Below, piece by piece: positions 52,580 to 61,901 of a DNA stretch of 64,000 nucleotides. Within the stretch, counting starts at the first letter, position 1, and each line of letters starts with the position of its first letter. The stretch covers positions 4,592 through 68,591 of the forward strand of contig USCB01000005.1 of the NCBI GenBank assembly GCA_900553125.1, in the 5' to 3' direction. Made by a program: the position numbers and the translations under genes. Under the pieces are notes generated by a model. It did no database searches. It was not told the DNA's origin and was given only the letters and a program-made list of their open reading frames with translations. Origin of the DNA: an uncultured Clostridium sp. Its GTDB lineage: Bacteria; Bacillota; Clostridia; TANB77; CAG-508.

Positions 52580-53734
52580 ATGAAAAATATGTTGAAAAAA
52601 ATTTCATTTATTTTTATTTTACTAATTTTAAGTATTGTTTCTATATCTCTTGCAGACAATACTGTAAATTATGATAATGAGGTAGTACCTATAAGTATTG
52701 ATGGTGATGTACCTGTAGATATTGGTCTTTCTCAAGATGAGGCATCTACTTCTCAAAAAAATTATTTTTATTTTGGTACAGATGATGTAAATCTTACTAC
52801 ACCAATTACTGGAGATGTTTTTATAGCCACATCTGGAGCCGTTACTATTGATACAACTATTAATGGTAATGCTTTTATTTGTGCAACTTCTGTAACAATT
52901 TCTGAAAATGCTGTAATTCAGTCTTCATTATTTAATGCATCTAACTCATTAACTATGGCAGGAACTATTGGCATTAATATTTATGATGTTTCAAGTGATT
53001 TTACATTAAATGGAACAATAAAAAATGATTTGTTTTTAACTTCTAGCAAATCTAATATAAATGGTTCTGTTTATGGAGATGCTAATATTTCAGCTGAAAA
53101 TATTTCAGTGTCTGATAGTGCATCAATTAAAAACAATTTTAATTATTCAGCAAAAGAAAAAATTAATTTATCTGAAAATGTAGTTGGTGGAACTGTAAAT
53201 TATAATGCTATTAGCACATCTAAAGAAGATACTTCAAGTGATGTGACTGATTTCATTGTATCTACTATTTCTTTTGTGATATTTGCTGTTGTAATATTTA
53301 TTTTATGTAAATGGTTTAACTGTAGATTTATAAATTTTCACACAAACTTTTTCGAAAACTTACCTAAATGTCTATTATATGGATTTTTGGGATTGATTGT
53401 TACACCAATAGTATGTGTTATTTTATTAATATTAAATTTAACTTTAAATTTATCTTTTATGCTACTTGCAATTTACATTTTAACATTGTTCATTGCATCT
53501 AGCATTGTTATAATTGTTTTATCTAAACTAATTGCTGAAAAATTACAAAATAAATTTACTAAAACAAATAACACATTATTAACAATATTATCTATTATAG
53601 TTTTTAGTATTGTGTATAAACTTTTACAATTAATACCTACTTTAGGAGCAATAACCACTTTTGCAATGATAATGGTAGGAATTGGTATTTTATTTAAAAA
53701 TTTAATTCCTGCAAAAGAACCTAAAAATGTGTAA
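52580..53734 (+). CDS. Bactofilin-like/polymer-forming membrane protein
   Basis: 384 residues. A signal peptide (ISFIFILLILSIVSISLA) is followed by ~150 residues of short beta repeats (TPITGDVFIATSGAVTIDTTINGNAFICA; NGSVYGDANISAENISV), a bactofilin-like beta-helix, then a four-helix membrane C-terminus. AAAAGGAGG lies before the ATG. It precedes the PBP gene by 21 bases. Function is unknown; it may organise wall synthesis near the membrane. Confidence 0.75.
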   Translation: MKNMLKKISFIFILLILSIVSISLADNTVNYDNEVVPISIDGDVPVDIGLSQDEASTSQKNYFYFGTDDVNLTTPITGDVFIATSGAVTIDTTINGNAFICATSVTISENAVIQSSLFNASNSLTMAGTIGINIYDVSSDFTLNGTIKNDLFLTSSKSNINGSVYGDANISAENISVSDSASIKNNFNYSAKEKINLSENVVGGTVNYNAISTSKEDTSSDVTDFIVSTISFVIFAVVIFILCKWFNCRFINFHTNFFENLPKCLLYGFLGLIVTPIVCVILLILNLTLNLSFMLLAIYILTLFIASSIVIIVLSKLIAEKLQNKFTKTNNTLLTILSIIVFSIVYKLLQLIPTLGAITTFAMIMVGIGILFKNLIPAKEPKNV

Positions 53735-53755
53735 TTTATTAGAAAGGTACTTTTA

Positions 53756-56167
53756 ATGAAACATAATAAAGAAAAAAAATTAAAGGAAAATAAGAAAAAT
53801 AAAAAAGAACCTAAAAGAAATAATCGTTTTAAAAAGTTTATAATTTTCGCTATTATATTGATTTTAATAGTAATTATTGGTTATCTTGTATTTAAAGCTT
53901 ATACATTCAAAACACTTGCTAAAGAAATGTTTAATAATACAACTTCAGCCGTGTTTGATAATAATAAAAATGTAATTGCTGAAATTGGAACAGAACGAAA
54001 CAGAGATAATGTTAATCTTTCAGATATACCAGATAATTTAAAAAATGCCTATATTTCAATAGAGGACCAGCGTTTTTACAAACATCATGGTGTTGATATT
54101 AAAAGAACTGGAGCAGCCATTTTTTCTTATGTTATAAGACGTGGCTCTTCCTCTTTTGGTGGTAGCACTATAACTCAACAATTGGTCAAAAATTTGACTG
54201 GTGATGACTCTAATACTATTTCTCGAAAAGTTAAAGAGTGGTTTTATGCTTGTGTTTTGGATGGATGTTTTTCTAAAGATGATATTTTAGAGGCTTATTT
54301 AAATATTATTTATACAGGACCTAATATTTATGGTGTAAAAGAAGCGGCTCATTATTATTTTAATCGTGATATAAAAGACTTAAGTTTAGCAGAATCGGCG
54401 TTTTTGGCAGGAATTAACAATTCACCTAATTCTTATAACCCTTTTTCTGATACTGATAAATCCGAAAAAATTAATAAAAGAACCAAAACAGTTTTAAATA
54501 AAATGTTAGAATTAGGCTATATTTCGAAAGATGAACATTCAGACGCTATATTAGAATTAGATAATGGATTAAAGTTTAGTAAAGGAACTATTTCTGGCAA
54601 TTCAAATATATATTCATATCATACTGATGCACTTATAAATGAAATAGTATCTGATTTTGCTAATAAAAAACATATATCGCAAGATTTTGCAACAAACTAT
54701 TTCTATCTGTCAGGAAGTTCTATTTATAGTACTCAAAATAGTAGTGTTCAAAAAGCCGTTGAAACTGAATGTAAAAATAAAAAATATGTTTTAAAATCCT
54801 CAAATGGTGAAGATACCGCCCAAACAGCCATGGTAATTATGGACCAATCAACAGGATATGTTGTAGCATGTACTGGTGGTCTAGGAGAAAAAACAAAATC
54901 AAGAGGATTTAATAGAGCTACACAAATGAAACGTCAAACAGGCTCAAGTATGAAACCAATCGCTGTCCTTGCTCCAGCAATTGATAAGAAAATAGTTACA
55001 AATGTAACAGTATTTGCAGATGAACCTACCACATTTACAGATTACAACGGAGAGGCTTATTCCCCTATTGATTATGATAATTATAAAGGCTCTATTACAT
55101 TAAGGCAAGCTGTTGAATCTTCTCAAAATATACCTTTTGTAAAGCTTATGGAACAGCTTACACCTCAAGTTTCTGTAAAATACTTAAAGAAAATGGGAAT
55201 CACCAGCTTAAATGACAAAGATGTAAACCTTGCCCTTTCTTTAGGCGGGCTAGACCAAGGCATTTCCCCTCTTGAATTTGCGGGTGCATATAGTTCTATT
55301 GCAAATGATGGTGTTTATATTGAACCAACTTTTTATACTAAAATAGATTCACATTCAAATGAAACTATTATAGTATCAAAACAGAAAAAAAGACGTGTAA
55401 TTTCTAAAGATGCTGCATTCATTTTGAAACAATTATTAACAGAACCAGTTACAGGAAGTTCCGGAACAGCCACATATTGTTCAATCTCAGGAATGGATGT
55501 TGCAGCTAAAACTGGTACTACAAATGACAATTATGACAGATGGCTTTGTGGATTTACTCCTTATTATACAGCAGTATGTTGGTATGGGTTTGATATGAAT
55601 GAAAGTATTAATTTTAATGGCAAAAATCCAGCAGGTCTAATTTGGTCCAATGTTATGAAAAACATTCATTCAGGTCTTCCAAATAAAAAGTTTGAAAAGA
55701 CTGATGGAGTTATAACTTCAATAATTTGCAAAGACTCTGGAAAAACAGCTAACTCAAGTTGCCCTAATACTTTTACAGAATACTTTTTAAAAGGTACTAT
55801 GCCTGATATATGTACTCAACATTCTGGAAATAGTTTGAATACTAATAAATCTAACATCAAAAATACAAACACTAATAATTCCAGAAACAATACTAATGAA
55901 AATAGTAATTACAAAAAAGAAGAAACTAATTTAACATCTTCACCTACTCAGGCACAAAACACTACAAAAACTGAAGAAAATAATTTATCTAATGAAACCG
56001 TAAATAAAAATACTACTTTTGAAAATAAAACACCTAATAATAATACCTCTATACCTTCAGATAGTGCTAAAAATAATACTATTAATAATACAAATACTAA
56101 CACAAATACCAATACCAATAGTTCTACTATCCAAAACAATGTCATTTCAAATGAAAATTTGAACTAA
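53756..56167 (+). CDS. Class A penicillin-binding protein (transglycosylase/transpeptidase)
   Basis: 803 residues. A basic N-terminus and membrane helix (FIIFAIILILIVIIGYLVF) are followed by GT51 glycosyltransferase motifs (EDQRFYKHHGVD, GGSTITQQLVKN, KEWFYACVLDG) and the transpeptidase motifs TGSSMKPI (catalytic Ser), SSQN and AAKTGTTND. The C-terminal ~120 residues are Asn/Thr-rich and disordered. It polymerises and cross-links peptidoglycan. Confidence 0.95.
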   Translation: MKHNKEKKLKENKKNKKEPKRNNRFKKFIIFAIILILIVIIGYLVFKAYTFKTLAKEMFNNTTSAVFDNNKNVIAEIGTERNRDNVNLSDIPDNLKNAYISIEDQRFYKHHGVDIKRTGAAIFSYVIRRGSSSFGGSTITQQLVKNLTGDDSNTISRKVKEWFYACVLDGCFSKDDILEAYLNIIYTGPNIYGVKEAAHYYFNRDIKDLSLAESAFLAGINNSPNSYNPFSDTDKSEKINKRTKTVLNKMLELGYISKDEHSDAILELDNGLKFSKGTISGNSNIYSYHTDALINEIVSDFANKKHISQDFATNYFYLSGSSIYSTQNSSVQKAVETECKNKKYVLKSSNGEDTAQTAMVIMDQSTGYVVACTGGLGEKTKSRGFNRATQMKRQTGSSMKPIAVLAPAIDKKIVTNVTVFADEPTTFTDYNGEAYSPIDYDNYKGSITLRQAVESSQNIPFVKLMEQLTPQVSVKYLKKMGITSLNDKDVNLALSLGGLDQGISPLEFAGAYSSIANDGVYIEPTFYTKIDSHSNETIIVSKQKKRRVISKDAAFILKQLLTEPVTGSSGTATYCSISGMDVAAKTGTTNDNYDRWLCGFTPYYTAVCWYGFDMNESINFNGKNPAGLIWSNVMKNIHSGLPNKKFEKTDGVITSIICKDSGKTANSSCPNTFTEYFLKGTMPDICTQHSGNSLNTNKSNIKNTNTNNSRNNTNENSNYKKEETNLTSSPTQAQNTTKTEENNLSNETVNKNTTFENKTPNNNTSIPSDSAKNNTINNTNTNTNTNTNSSTIQNNVISNENLN

Positions 56168-56168
56168 A

Positions 56169-56213
56169 AAAATAAACAATTCAAAGAATTTCTTTTGAAT
56201 TGTTTATTTTTTT
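56169..56213 (+). terminator. Terminator after the PBP gene
   Basis: AAATAAACAATTCAAA / TTTGAATTGTTTATT inverted repeat followed by T-run. Confidence 0.8.
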
Positions 56214-56262
56214 CATAAAATCTAAAACAGATTCATAAAAATTACAATGGAGGTTTACTTTA

Positions 56263-57302
56263 ATGAAACATTTTAAAATATTCGTATTTAAAATAAAAAG
56301 AAATATCCTACCAGGAATATTTTTACTGTTTTTAATATGTCTTATACTATTTTCATCAACAAATATGCAAGCGGCAAAATCAGGGCTAAAATTGTGGGCA
56401 AATTCAGTTATCCCATCACTCTTCCCTTTTTTCATAGCAACAGAAGTACTATCTAAAACACGTATACCTTATCAATTCGGAAAAATATTCAATAAATTAA
56501 TGAAACCTCTCTTTAACATCTCAGGAGAAGGAAGTTTTGCTTTATTCATGGGATGGCTAAGCCGGCTACCCTGTAGGTGCAAAAATAGCAGTTAATTTCA
56601 GAAATAATAACATCTGTACTAAAGAAGAATGTGAAAGATTATTAAGCTTCTCAAATAATTCCGGTCCACTATTTATTATAGGTACTTGCCGGCATAAGTT
56701 TATTTGGTAGTTACCTAATTGGAATTTTACTTTTTATTACTCATATTTTAGCATGTATAACAGTTGGAATTATATTTAGATTTTGGAAGAAAAATTCAGC
56801 AACTAGGCAGAATTACAATGTTTCTAAATATGACAACAAACTACAAAATATTACAGTTTCAAATTTAGGAGAAATATTAGGCACAAGCATTCAATCTGCT
56901 ATTTCTACAATTCTTATGATTGGTGGATTTGTAGTTTTATTTTCTGTTATAATTTCAATTTTAAATGTTAGTGGTATTACAAATTTAGTTTGTATCTTGC
57001 TTGAACCTGTTTGTCATTTTATAGGTATTCCTTCAAAAATTATCGCATCAGTTTTTACAGGTCTTTTTGAAATTACTAATGGAATTAATATGGTATCTTT
57101 GATTAAGCTTAAAAATATTTCTTTAAACATAATTGTTACTGCTTTTTTACTTGGTTTTGGTGGGCTTTCTGTTTTGCTTCAGGTTTTCAGTATTGTTTCT
57201 AAGTCTGACTTGTCTATTAAGCCTTATGTTATTGGGAAAATTTTGCATGGGATTTTTGCAGGAGTTTATACTTTTTTGGTTATGAGTATTTTTAATTTTT
57301 AA
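56263..57302 (+). CDS. ylbJ: YlbJ-type sporulation membrane protein, two CGG +1 frameshifts
   Basis: About 345 residues with eight helices (nucleoside-transporter-like fold). YlbJ is needed for spore cortex formation. At 56563-56565 the frame reads CTA AGC CGG CTA; skipping C gives MGWLS|GYPVGAKIAVNF, the conserved GYPxGAK motif. At 56690-56692, ACT TGC CGG CAT; skipping C gives NNSGPLFIIGTC|GISLFGSYL. Both shifts restore the reading frame through to TAA 57302. For the second site removal of the T in TTGCC is a second possibility (GTAG); C removal fits the rule seen elsewhere. Confidence 0.88.
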
Positions 57303-57308
57303 TTTTTC

Positions 57309-57349
57309 GCATTGGGGACGGTTCTTTTCGCGAAAAGAACCGTCCCCAA
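57309..57349. repeat. Palindromic GGGGACGGTTC repeat, copy 3
   Basis: ATTGGGGACGGTTC with complement around TTTTCGCGAAAA, between convergent ylbJ and the small gene at 57438. It probably acts as a terminator. Confidence 0.85.
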
Positions 57350-57370
57350 TGTCAAATTTTAAACTGAACA

Positions 57371-57412
57371 CAAATCCCTCAAAAGCAGTTTGAGGTACTT
57401 TTGAGGGATTTA
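57371..57412 (-). terminator. Terminator after the small conserved gene
   Basis: AAATCCCTCAAAAG … CTTTTGAGGGATTT inverted repeat, downstream of the minus-strand gene at 57438-57656. Confidence 0.8.
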
Positions 57413-57437
57413 TAGCTTTTAATTTATAATGACTTTC

Positions 57438-57656
57438 TTATCTTCCCCAGCTATCTATTTCTTTATCTACTTCTTCCATTGTCTTTATTGGTAAACCATC
57501 TACTTTTGCTCCTTTTGGCCAGGTAATCTTTTTCCCTGTTTTTTTCTCGATATATGCTTCTATTTCTTCATCATCCATACGTATTAATTTCTCATATGGT
57601 ATTCCTATTCTTTTCGAAAGTAATTCCTTTGTCTTACTTGATAATTTAAAACTCAT
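57438..57656 (-). CDS. Small conserved hypothetical protein
   Basis: 72 residues from ATG 57656, seven bases after AGGAGG. KLSSKTKELLSKRIGIPYEKL and DDEEIEAYIEKKTGKKITWPKG suggest a compact helical protein, possibly antitoxin-like, but no family is named. Longer frame upstream to 57749 has no ribosome site. Confidence 0.6.
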   Translation of the reverse strand: MSFKLSSKTKELLSKRIGIPYEKLIRMDDEEIEAYIEKKTGKKITWPKGAKVDGLPIKTMEEVDKEIDSWGR

Positions 57657-57749
57657 TTTTATTCCTCCTAGTTTTATATTTGATTTTTTAGTTTTTATTA
57701 ATTTTATAGTTTGTAGCAAATATGAAATCATTGTATATTTCATCCACAT

Positions 57750-58247
57750 TATTTACAAATAATTTTAACTCCATAAGTGGGGCTTGTCAATATATTTTTG
57801 TCTATTACAGTAATAACGAATATAAAATTTTTTTAAAAATTTAAATAGTTTTGACCAACTGTTTTTCGCATTCCAGTTATATCAAGGTAAGTTTATGTGT
57901 TAATTGGGCATAGAATATTCTGCAAAATACTTTTACGCTTTCATATTTTTCCATTTAATAATTTAATTTCTCTTATAATATTTTAAAATTTTCTTTTGTA
58001 ACTCTTTATCAATTTCTTCAATCCCTGTATATATTACAATCATATCAGTACTCCTTCCTTTTGCTTTAATATTGTTCTTGGATCAATTAATTCACCATTT
58101 TTTTAATTTTCTTTCTTTTGTTTTATTACTCTAGGTAACATTTTCAAATTTTGTTTTTCAAGATTATGTTTGCTTTTTTTATTTTTTTTGCATTATTCAA
58201 TTTTTATATTATTTTGTAAATCCATTGTTACTCTAGCGTTTTATCCA
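57750..58247. other. About 500 bases with a decayed reading frame
   Basis: No intact gene. On the minus strand fragments such as NLKMLPRVIKQKKEN, GELIDPRTILKQKEG and IVIYTGIEEIDKELQKKILKYY appear in succession in different frames, separated by ordinary stops. They look like a degraded gene of unknown type (one piece, 26 codons, has its own ribosome site at about 58045). No CGG is involved. Confidence 0.5.
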
Positions 58248-59615
58248 TTATCTACGACATAATAATGCTACACACTCAACGTGCGAGGTGAAGCAAAATA
58301 AATCGAACGGCTGAATTACTTTAATCTCATATTCTTCTTCTAACATTTTCAAATCCCTCACCAAACTTGCCGGATTGCAACTTATATAAACCACTCTTCT
58401 TGGTTTAACCTTCAAAATATTACTAATACTAGTATTATCAAGCCCTTTTCTTGGAGGGTCAACAATAATAACATCAGGAATAACTTTTTTATTTTCAATT
58501 AAATCAGTCAAAACAACCTCTGTATCACCAGCAATAAAATGAGTATTATTTACTTCATTAAATTTTGCATTTTCTTTTGCCCTCTCAATTGCCTGCTCAA
58601 CAATTTCTACTCCATAAACCTCTTTTGCAGAATTAGCCATAAAGATAGAAATTGTACCTATTCCACAGTATAAATCAAATACAATATCATTCTTGGTAAT
58701 TTCAGCCGCTTCTATTGCATAATTATATAACGCCTCTGCTTGTACAGGATTCACTTGATAGAAAGAAAGTGGTGAAATATTAAAATAATAATCTCCTAAC
58801 CTGTCCATAATGTAATTACGACCTAATATCGTAATATTTTTATCTCCTAATATTACATTTGTATTTTTCATATTCGCATTTACAATAACAGAAACAATTG
58901 AATGACATGCTCCTCGTAAAGATTCTGCAATTCTTTTTGCATGTGGTAATTCATTTGCATTAATAACTAAAATTACCATATATTCTCCTGTACTTTTAGC
59001 AGCTTTTACTACGACATGTCTCATCAAACCTTCTCCGGTTTTTTCATCATATATACTTAGTTTAAATTCCTTTATAGCATCAATTACATATTTTGCAATT
59101 TGAATTGACTTTACATCTTGAATTGCACACCCCTGAACAGGAATTATTTCGTGTGTTCTGTTTGCAAAAACACCTATAACTGGTTCTCCATTTTTATCTA
59201 CTCCTATTGGAAATTGAAGTTTATTTCTATAATGATATGGATTCCCCATAGCTACGGTCTTTTCTACTTCTATTTTATTTTTTAATGTTTTATTTACAAG
59301 TGATTGAACCGCATTTTGTTTTATATTTAATGTTTCTTCATAATCTACATGTCTTAAATTGCACCCTCCACATCTTTTATATGTTACACAATCTGAATCT
59401 ATTCTGTATTTTGACTTTTCTATTATTTCTATTATTTTTCCAAAAGCATATGATGCTTTAACTTTTACTATTAAAATTTTTATCTTTTCGCCCTTTAATG
59501 CTCCCTGTATAAATATTGTATAATCTTCGATTTTTGCTATTCCTTCTCCTTCAAATCCATTATCTATTATATTTACTATGTATTCTTTATTTTTTTGGAT
59601 TGGTATTTTTTTCAA
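58248..59615 (-). CDS. 23S rRNA (uracil-C5) methyltransferase, RlmCD/RlmD type
   Basis: 455 residues. N-terminal TRAM domain (NGFEGEGIAKIEDYTIFIQGAL), an Fe-S cluster site (C-x5-C-x2-C: CVTYKRCGGC), SAM motif (VFDLYCGIGTISIFMA), IIVDPPRKGLD and catalytic YISCNPASLVRDL. It makes m5U in 23S rRNA; in Firmicutes one enzyme can do both U747 and U1939. Confidence 0.93.
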   Translation of the reverse strand: MKKIPIQKNKEYIVNIIDNGFEGEGIAKIEDYTIFIQGALKGEKIKILIVKVKASYAFGKIIEIIEKSKYRIDSDCVTYKRCGGCNLRHVDYEETLNIKQNAVQSLVNKTLKNKIEVEKTVAMGNPYHYRNKLQFPIGVDKNGEPVIGVFANRTHEIIPVQGCAIQDVKSIQIAKYVIDAIKEFKLSIYDEKTGEGLMRHVVVKAAKSTGEYMVILVINANELPHAKRIAESLRGACHSIVSVIVNANMKNTNVILGDKNITILGRNYIMDRLGDYYFNISPLSFYQVNPVQAEALYNYAIEAAEITKNDIVFDLYCGIGTISIFMANSAKEVYGVEIVEQAIERAKENAKFNEVNNTHFIAGDTEVVLTDLIENKKVIPDVIIVDPPRKGLDNTSISNILKVKPRRVVYISCNPASLVRDLKMLEEEYEIKVIQPFDLFCFTSHVECVALLCRR

Positions 59616-59698
59616 GACTTTTCTCCTCCTAATTTAGTTTATATAAAAAATATCATAAATCCACATCTCAGTCAAGCTATTTTATATAGTTCTACTAC

Positions 59699-59758
59699 AA
59701 TTCGTAATAAAATCTAAAACTATGCAGTAGGCATAGTTTTAGATTTTATTACGAATTA
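59699..59758. terminator. Perfect 27-bp inverted repeat (terminator)
   Basis: Two 27-base arms starting AATTCGTAATAAAATC around the loop AGTAG. The stop codon of the radical SAM gene lies in the first arm. It looks like a strong bidirectional terminator, although perfect pairing over 27 bp is unusual. Confidence 0.75.
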
Positions 59759-60724
59759 CATATAAGTTTTAATAATTTAATTCTTTCTTCTTTATTTCTG
59801 TTTATATTAAATTTCTTATAAAATTCCATAAACATTAAATATTTCTCATCATTGCACTTAGGAAAAATAGTTTTGTTTTTGTCATAAATTATTTCTCTAT
59901 TTCCATACCAACAGATATAAATTTTATCAATATATTCTTTGGGAACTTTATTTAAAACCTCAATAAAATCTCTATGTGAAACAGGAAAATATTTCCCTTG
60001 TTCATATAATTTATATAATAAAGTATATGGTTTTATATTAATAGGAAATACATTTACTTTATCAATATTATTTTCAAAGCACCAATTTATACTATTTAAA
60101 GTATCAGCTTTTTGTTCTTCATCTGTTAAAAATGGACTTCCAAAAATCACATTTGCTTCTACTCCAAAGCCATATGATTTTATTAAATTGACTTTCTCAA
60201 CAAAAATCACATTATTTATATATTTGTTTAAACATTTTTCCCTTACTTCGTTATTACTACTTTCTAAACCAAGTTCTATTACAACATCTTTATTATATAA
60301 TTTCTGTTTTATTAAACTAAGTATTGAATCTTTTATAGTTAAATAATGTGTTTCGAATATAATTACATCTATGTTAATATTAGATAATTCATCTAATAGA
60401 GTAATAATATTTTTCATTGGCATTTCATTTGTATCTAAAATGCTTCCCAAAGTATTTAATAATAGTACTTTTGGTATTTCCTTTAAATTTCTAAATATAT
60501 TATTTAGGATTTCTTTAATATCTTGTGGTTTTAAATTATCTTTTCTTACTTTTCCATAATCACACATTATGCAGTTTCCACATTTACTGTATTTACATCC
60601 TTTACTAAAAAAACATACTTGTAATACTTTTCCATCAAAAAAAGTACCATACTTTTTTTCCGTAAAATCTTGTTTTCTTTTTTCCTCTATATGTAATCCG
60701 TATCAACTCTTTACTCAATTTCAT
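59749..60724 (-). CDS. Radical SAM protein (Elp3/TIGR01210-like), CGG +1 frameshift near the start
   Basis: 324 residues when read from ATG 60724, six bases after GAGG, inside the end of the upstream gene. The frame reads KLSKELI, then CGG at 60700-60698; skipping C gives I|GLHIEEKRKQDFTEKKYG… and the cluster motif CFFSKGCKYSKCGNC. Without the shift translation ends after ~20 codons, and the internal start at 60567 would lack the first cluster Cys residues, so it could not hold a normal Fe-S cluster. The body continues IELGLESSNNEVRE and VEANVIFGSPFLT. It is a paralogue of the gene upstream. Confidence 0.8.
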
Positions 60725-61901
60725 ATTCATCCTCATTTACGCTTTTAATAAACTCTCTATACCTAATTTTAGGATTTTTACCATCTTTCTCTTTCAGTTG
60801 CTGTTTAAACTTTTCATAACATCCACATTCTAGTTTTTCTGCTTGTTTTAATAATTGTTCTAATAATTTTTTTCTTTCCTCTTGATTAAAAGTTCCATTT
60901 ATATTTCTAAAAAAATCTATTATTATTGATTTACAATGTGGGCAAGTATAACAAGTTTGTTCTTTAATATATGGATCTTCTTTTTCTCCAAACCAAGAAA
61001 AAGTAATCAAATTTTGAATACTATCATCTAATAAGAGTTCTTTTGTAGTTTCAACCAGTCCCCATGGATTTGCAGGTTTATAAATCCCTTTTTCTTGCAT
61101 ATATTCCATAATAGTATTTTCTTTAATACTCATCAAAAATAAAACAATTTCTGCATTTGGTAAATTTTTATTAATACTTTTTACTGAACTTACAACAGCA
61201 TTTATTCGTTCTTGTTCACTCATAAATGGAAATCCATAAATTAAATTTATACCTAAACTCATTCCATATTTTTCCAGCATATTATAAACTTCAGTTAATT
61301 TATTGTTTTCAACTCCAATTTTATTTATCAATTTTCTATTTTCAGGGTTCATATCTTCAATTCCAACTTCAAATCCAATTTGTTTTTTTCCTTTATTAAT
61401 TTGATATATATACTGTACTAGTTCTTCAGGAATTTGACTTAAATGTGTTTCTATTAAAATATGGCTAAACTTTTCATTTTCTATTGCTGTTTTTATTATT
61501 TCTTTAAATGTTTTACCATCAAATTCTTTTGAATCTGTTATACTCCCTAAAGATTCTAATACTAACACATTTCCGTCTATATTTTTTAAATTTCTTTTGA
61601 AAGCATTCACATATTGATATGGTGTAATTAAGCATTGATTACTAACACCATAATTACAATTCCAACAAGAACCAGATTTTTTCATTCTACAACCTAAGGT
61701 TTTAAATTGTGCTTGTACCACTTTTCTATTAGCATATATATTTTCTCTTATATGAACTATCAATTCATCATGAGCTCTTACATTTTGAGATGTTAAACGT
61801 TGAAACTTTTTATCAATCTTAGCTATTTTTCTTAATGCTGTTTTTTCTTTTGTATCAGTTAAATCTACTTTTATACTATCTTTCCAGCTTTCTTTTTTCA
61901 T
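60711..61901 (-). CDS. Radical SAM protein (TIGR01210-like)
   Basis: 396 residues from ATG 61901 (an in-frame GTG at 61910 is the alternative). The cluster motif is LGCRMKKSGSCWNCNYG, with C-x7-C-x2-C; further motifs are LIETHLSQIPEE, IGFEVGIEDMN and GINLIYGFPFM. The C-terminal CYTCPHC knuckle and CGCYEKF suggest an extra metal site. The family is related to Elp3 and archaeal RaSEA; the reaction here is unknown. It overlaps genes on both sides, in an operon with a nitroreductase and a second radical SAM gene. Confidence 0.85.
   Translation of the reverse strand: MKKESWKDSIKVDLTDTKEKTALRKIAKIDKKFQRLTSQNVRAHDELIVHIRENIYANRKVVQAQFKTLGCRMKKSGSCWNCNYGVSNQCLITPYQYVNAFKRNLKNIDGNVLVLESLGSITDSKEFDGKTFKEIIKTAIENEKFSHILIETHLSQIPEELVQYIYQINKGKKQIGFEVGIEDMNPENRKLINKIGVENNKLTEVYNMLEKYGMSLGINLIYGFPFMSEQERINAVVSSVKSINKNLPNAEIVLFLMSIKENTIMEYMQEKGIYKPANPWGLVETTKELLLDDSIQNLITFSWFGEKEDPYIKEQTCYTCPHCKSIIIDFFRNINGTFNQEERKKLLEQLLKQAEKLECGCYEKFKQQLKEKDGKNPKIRYREFIKSVNEDEYEIE

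Noticed and set aside
38883..60724. The split genes as ordinary pseudogenes or random long-read indels
   Set aside because: All nine indels are a C directly before a glycine codon, always as an in-frame CGG; the proteins are otherwise intact, and real pseudogenes in the window show deletions and stops. Sequencing error remains possible and is the main alternative to test.
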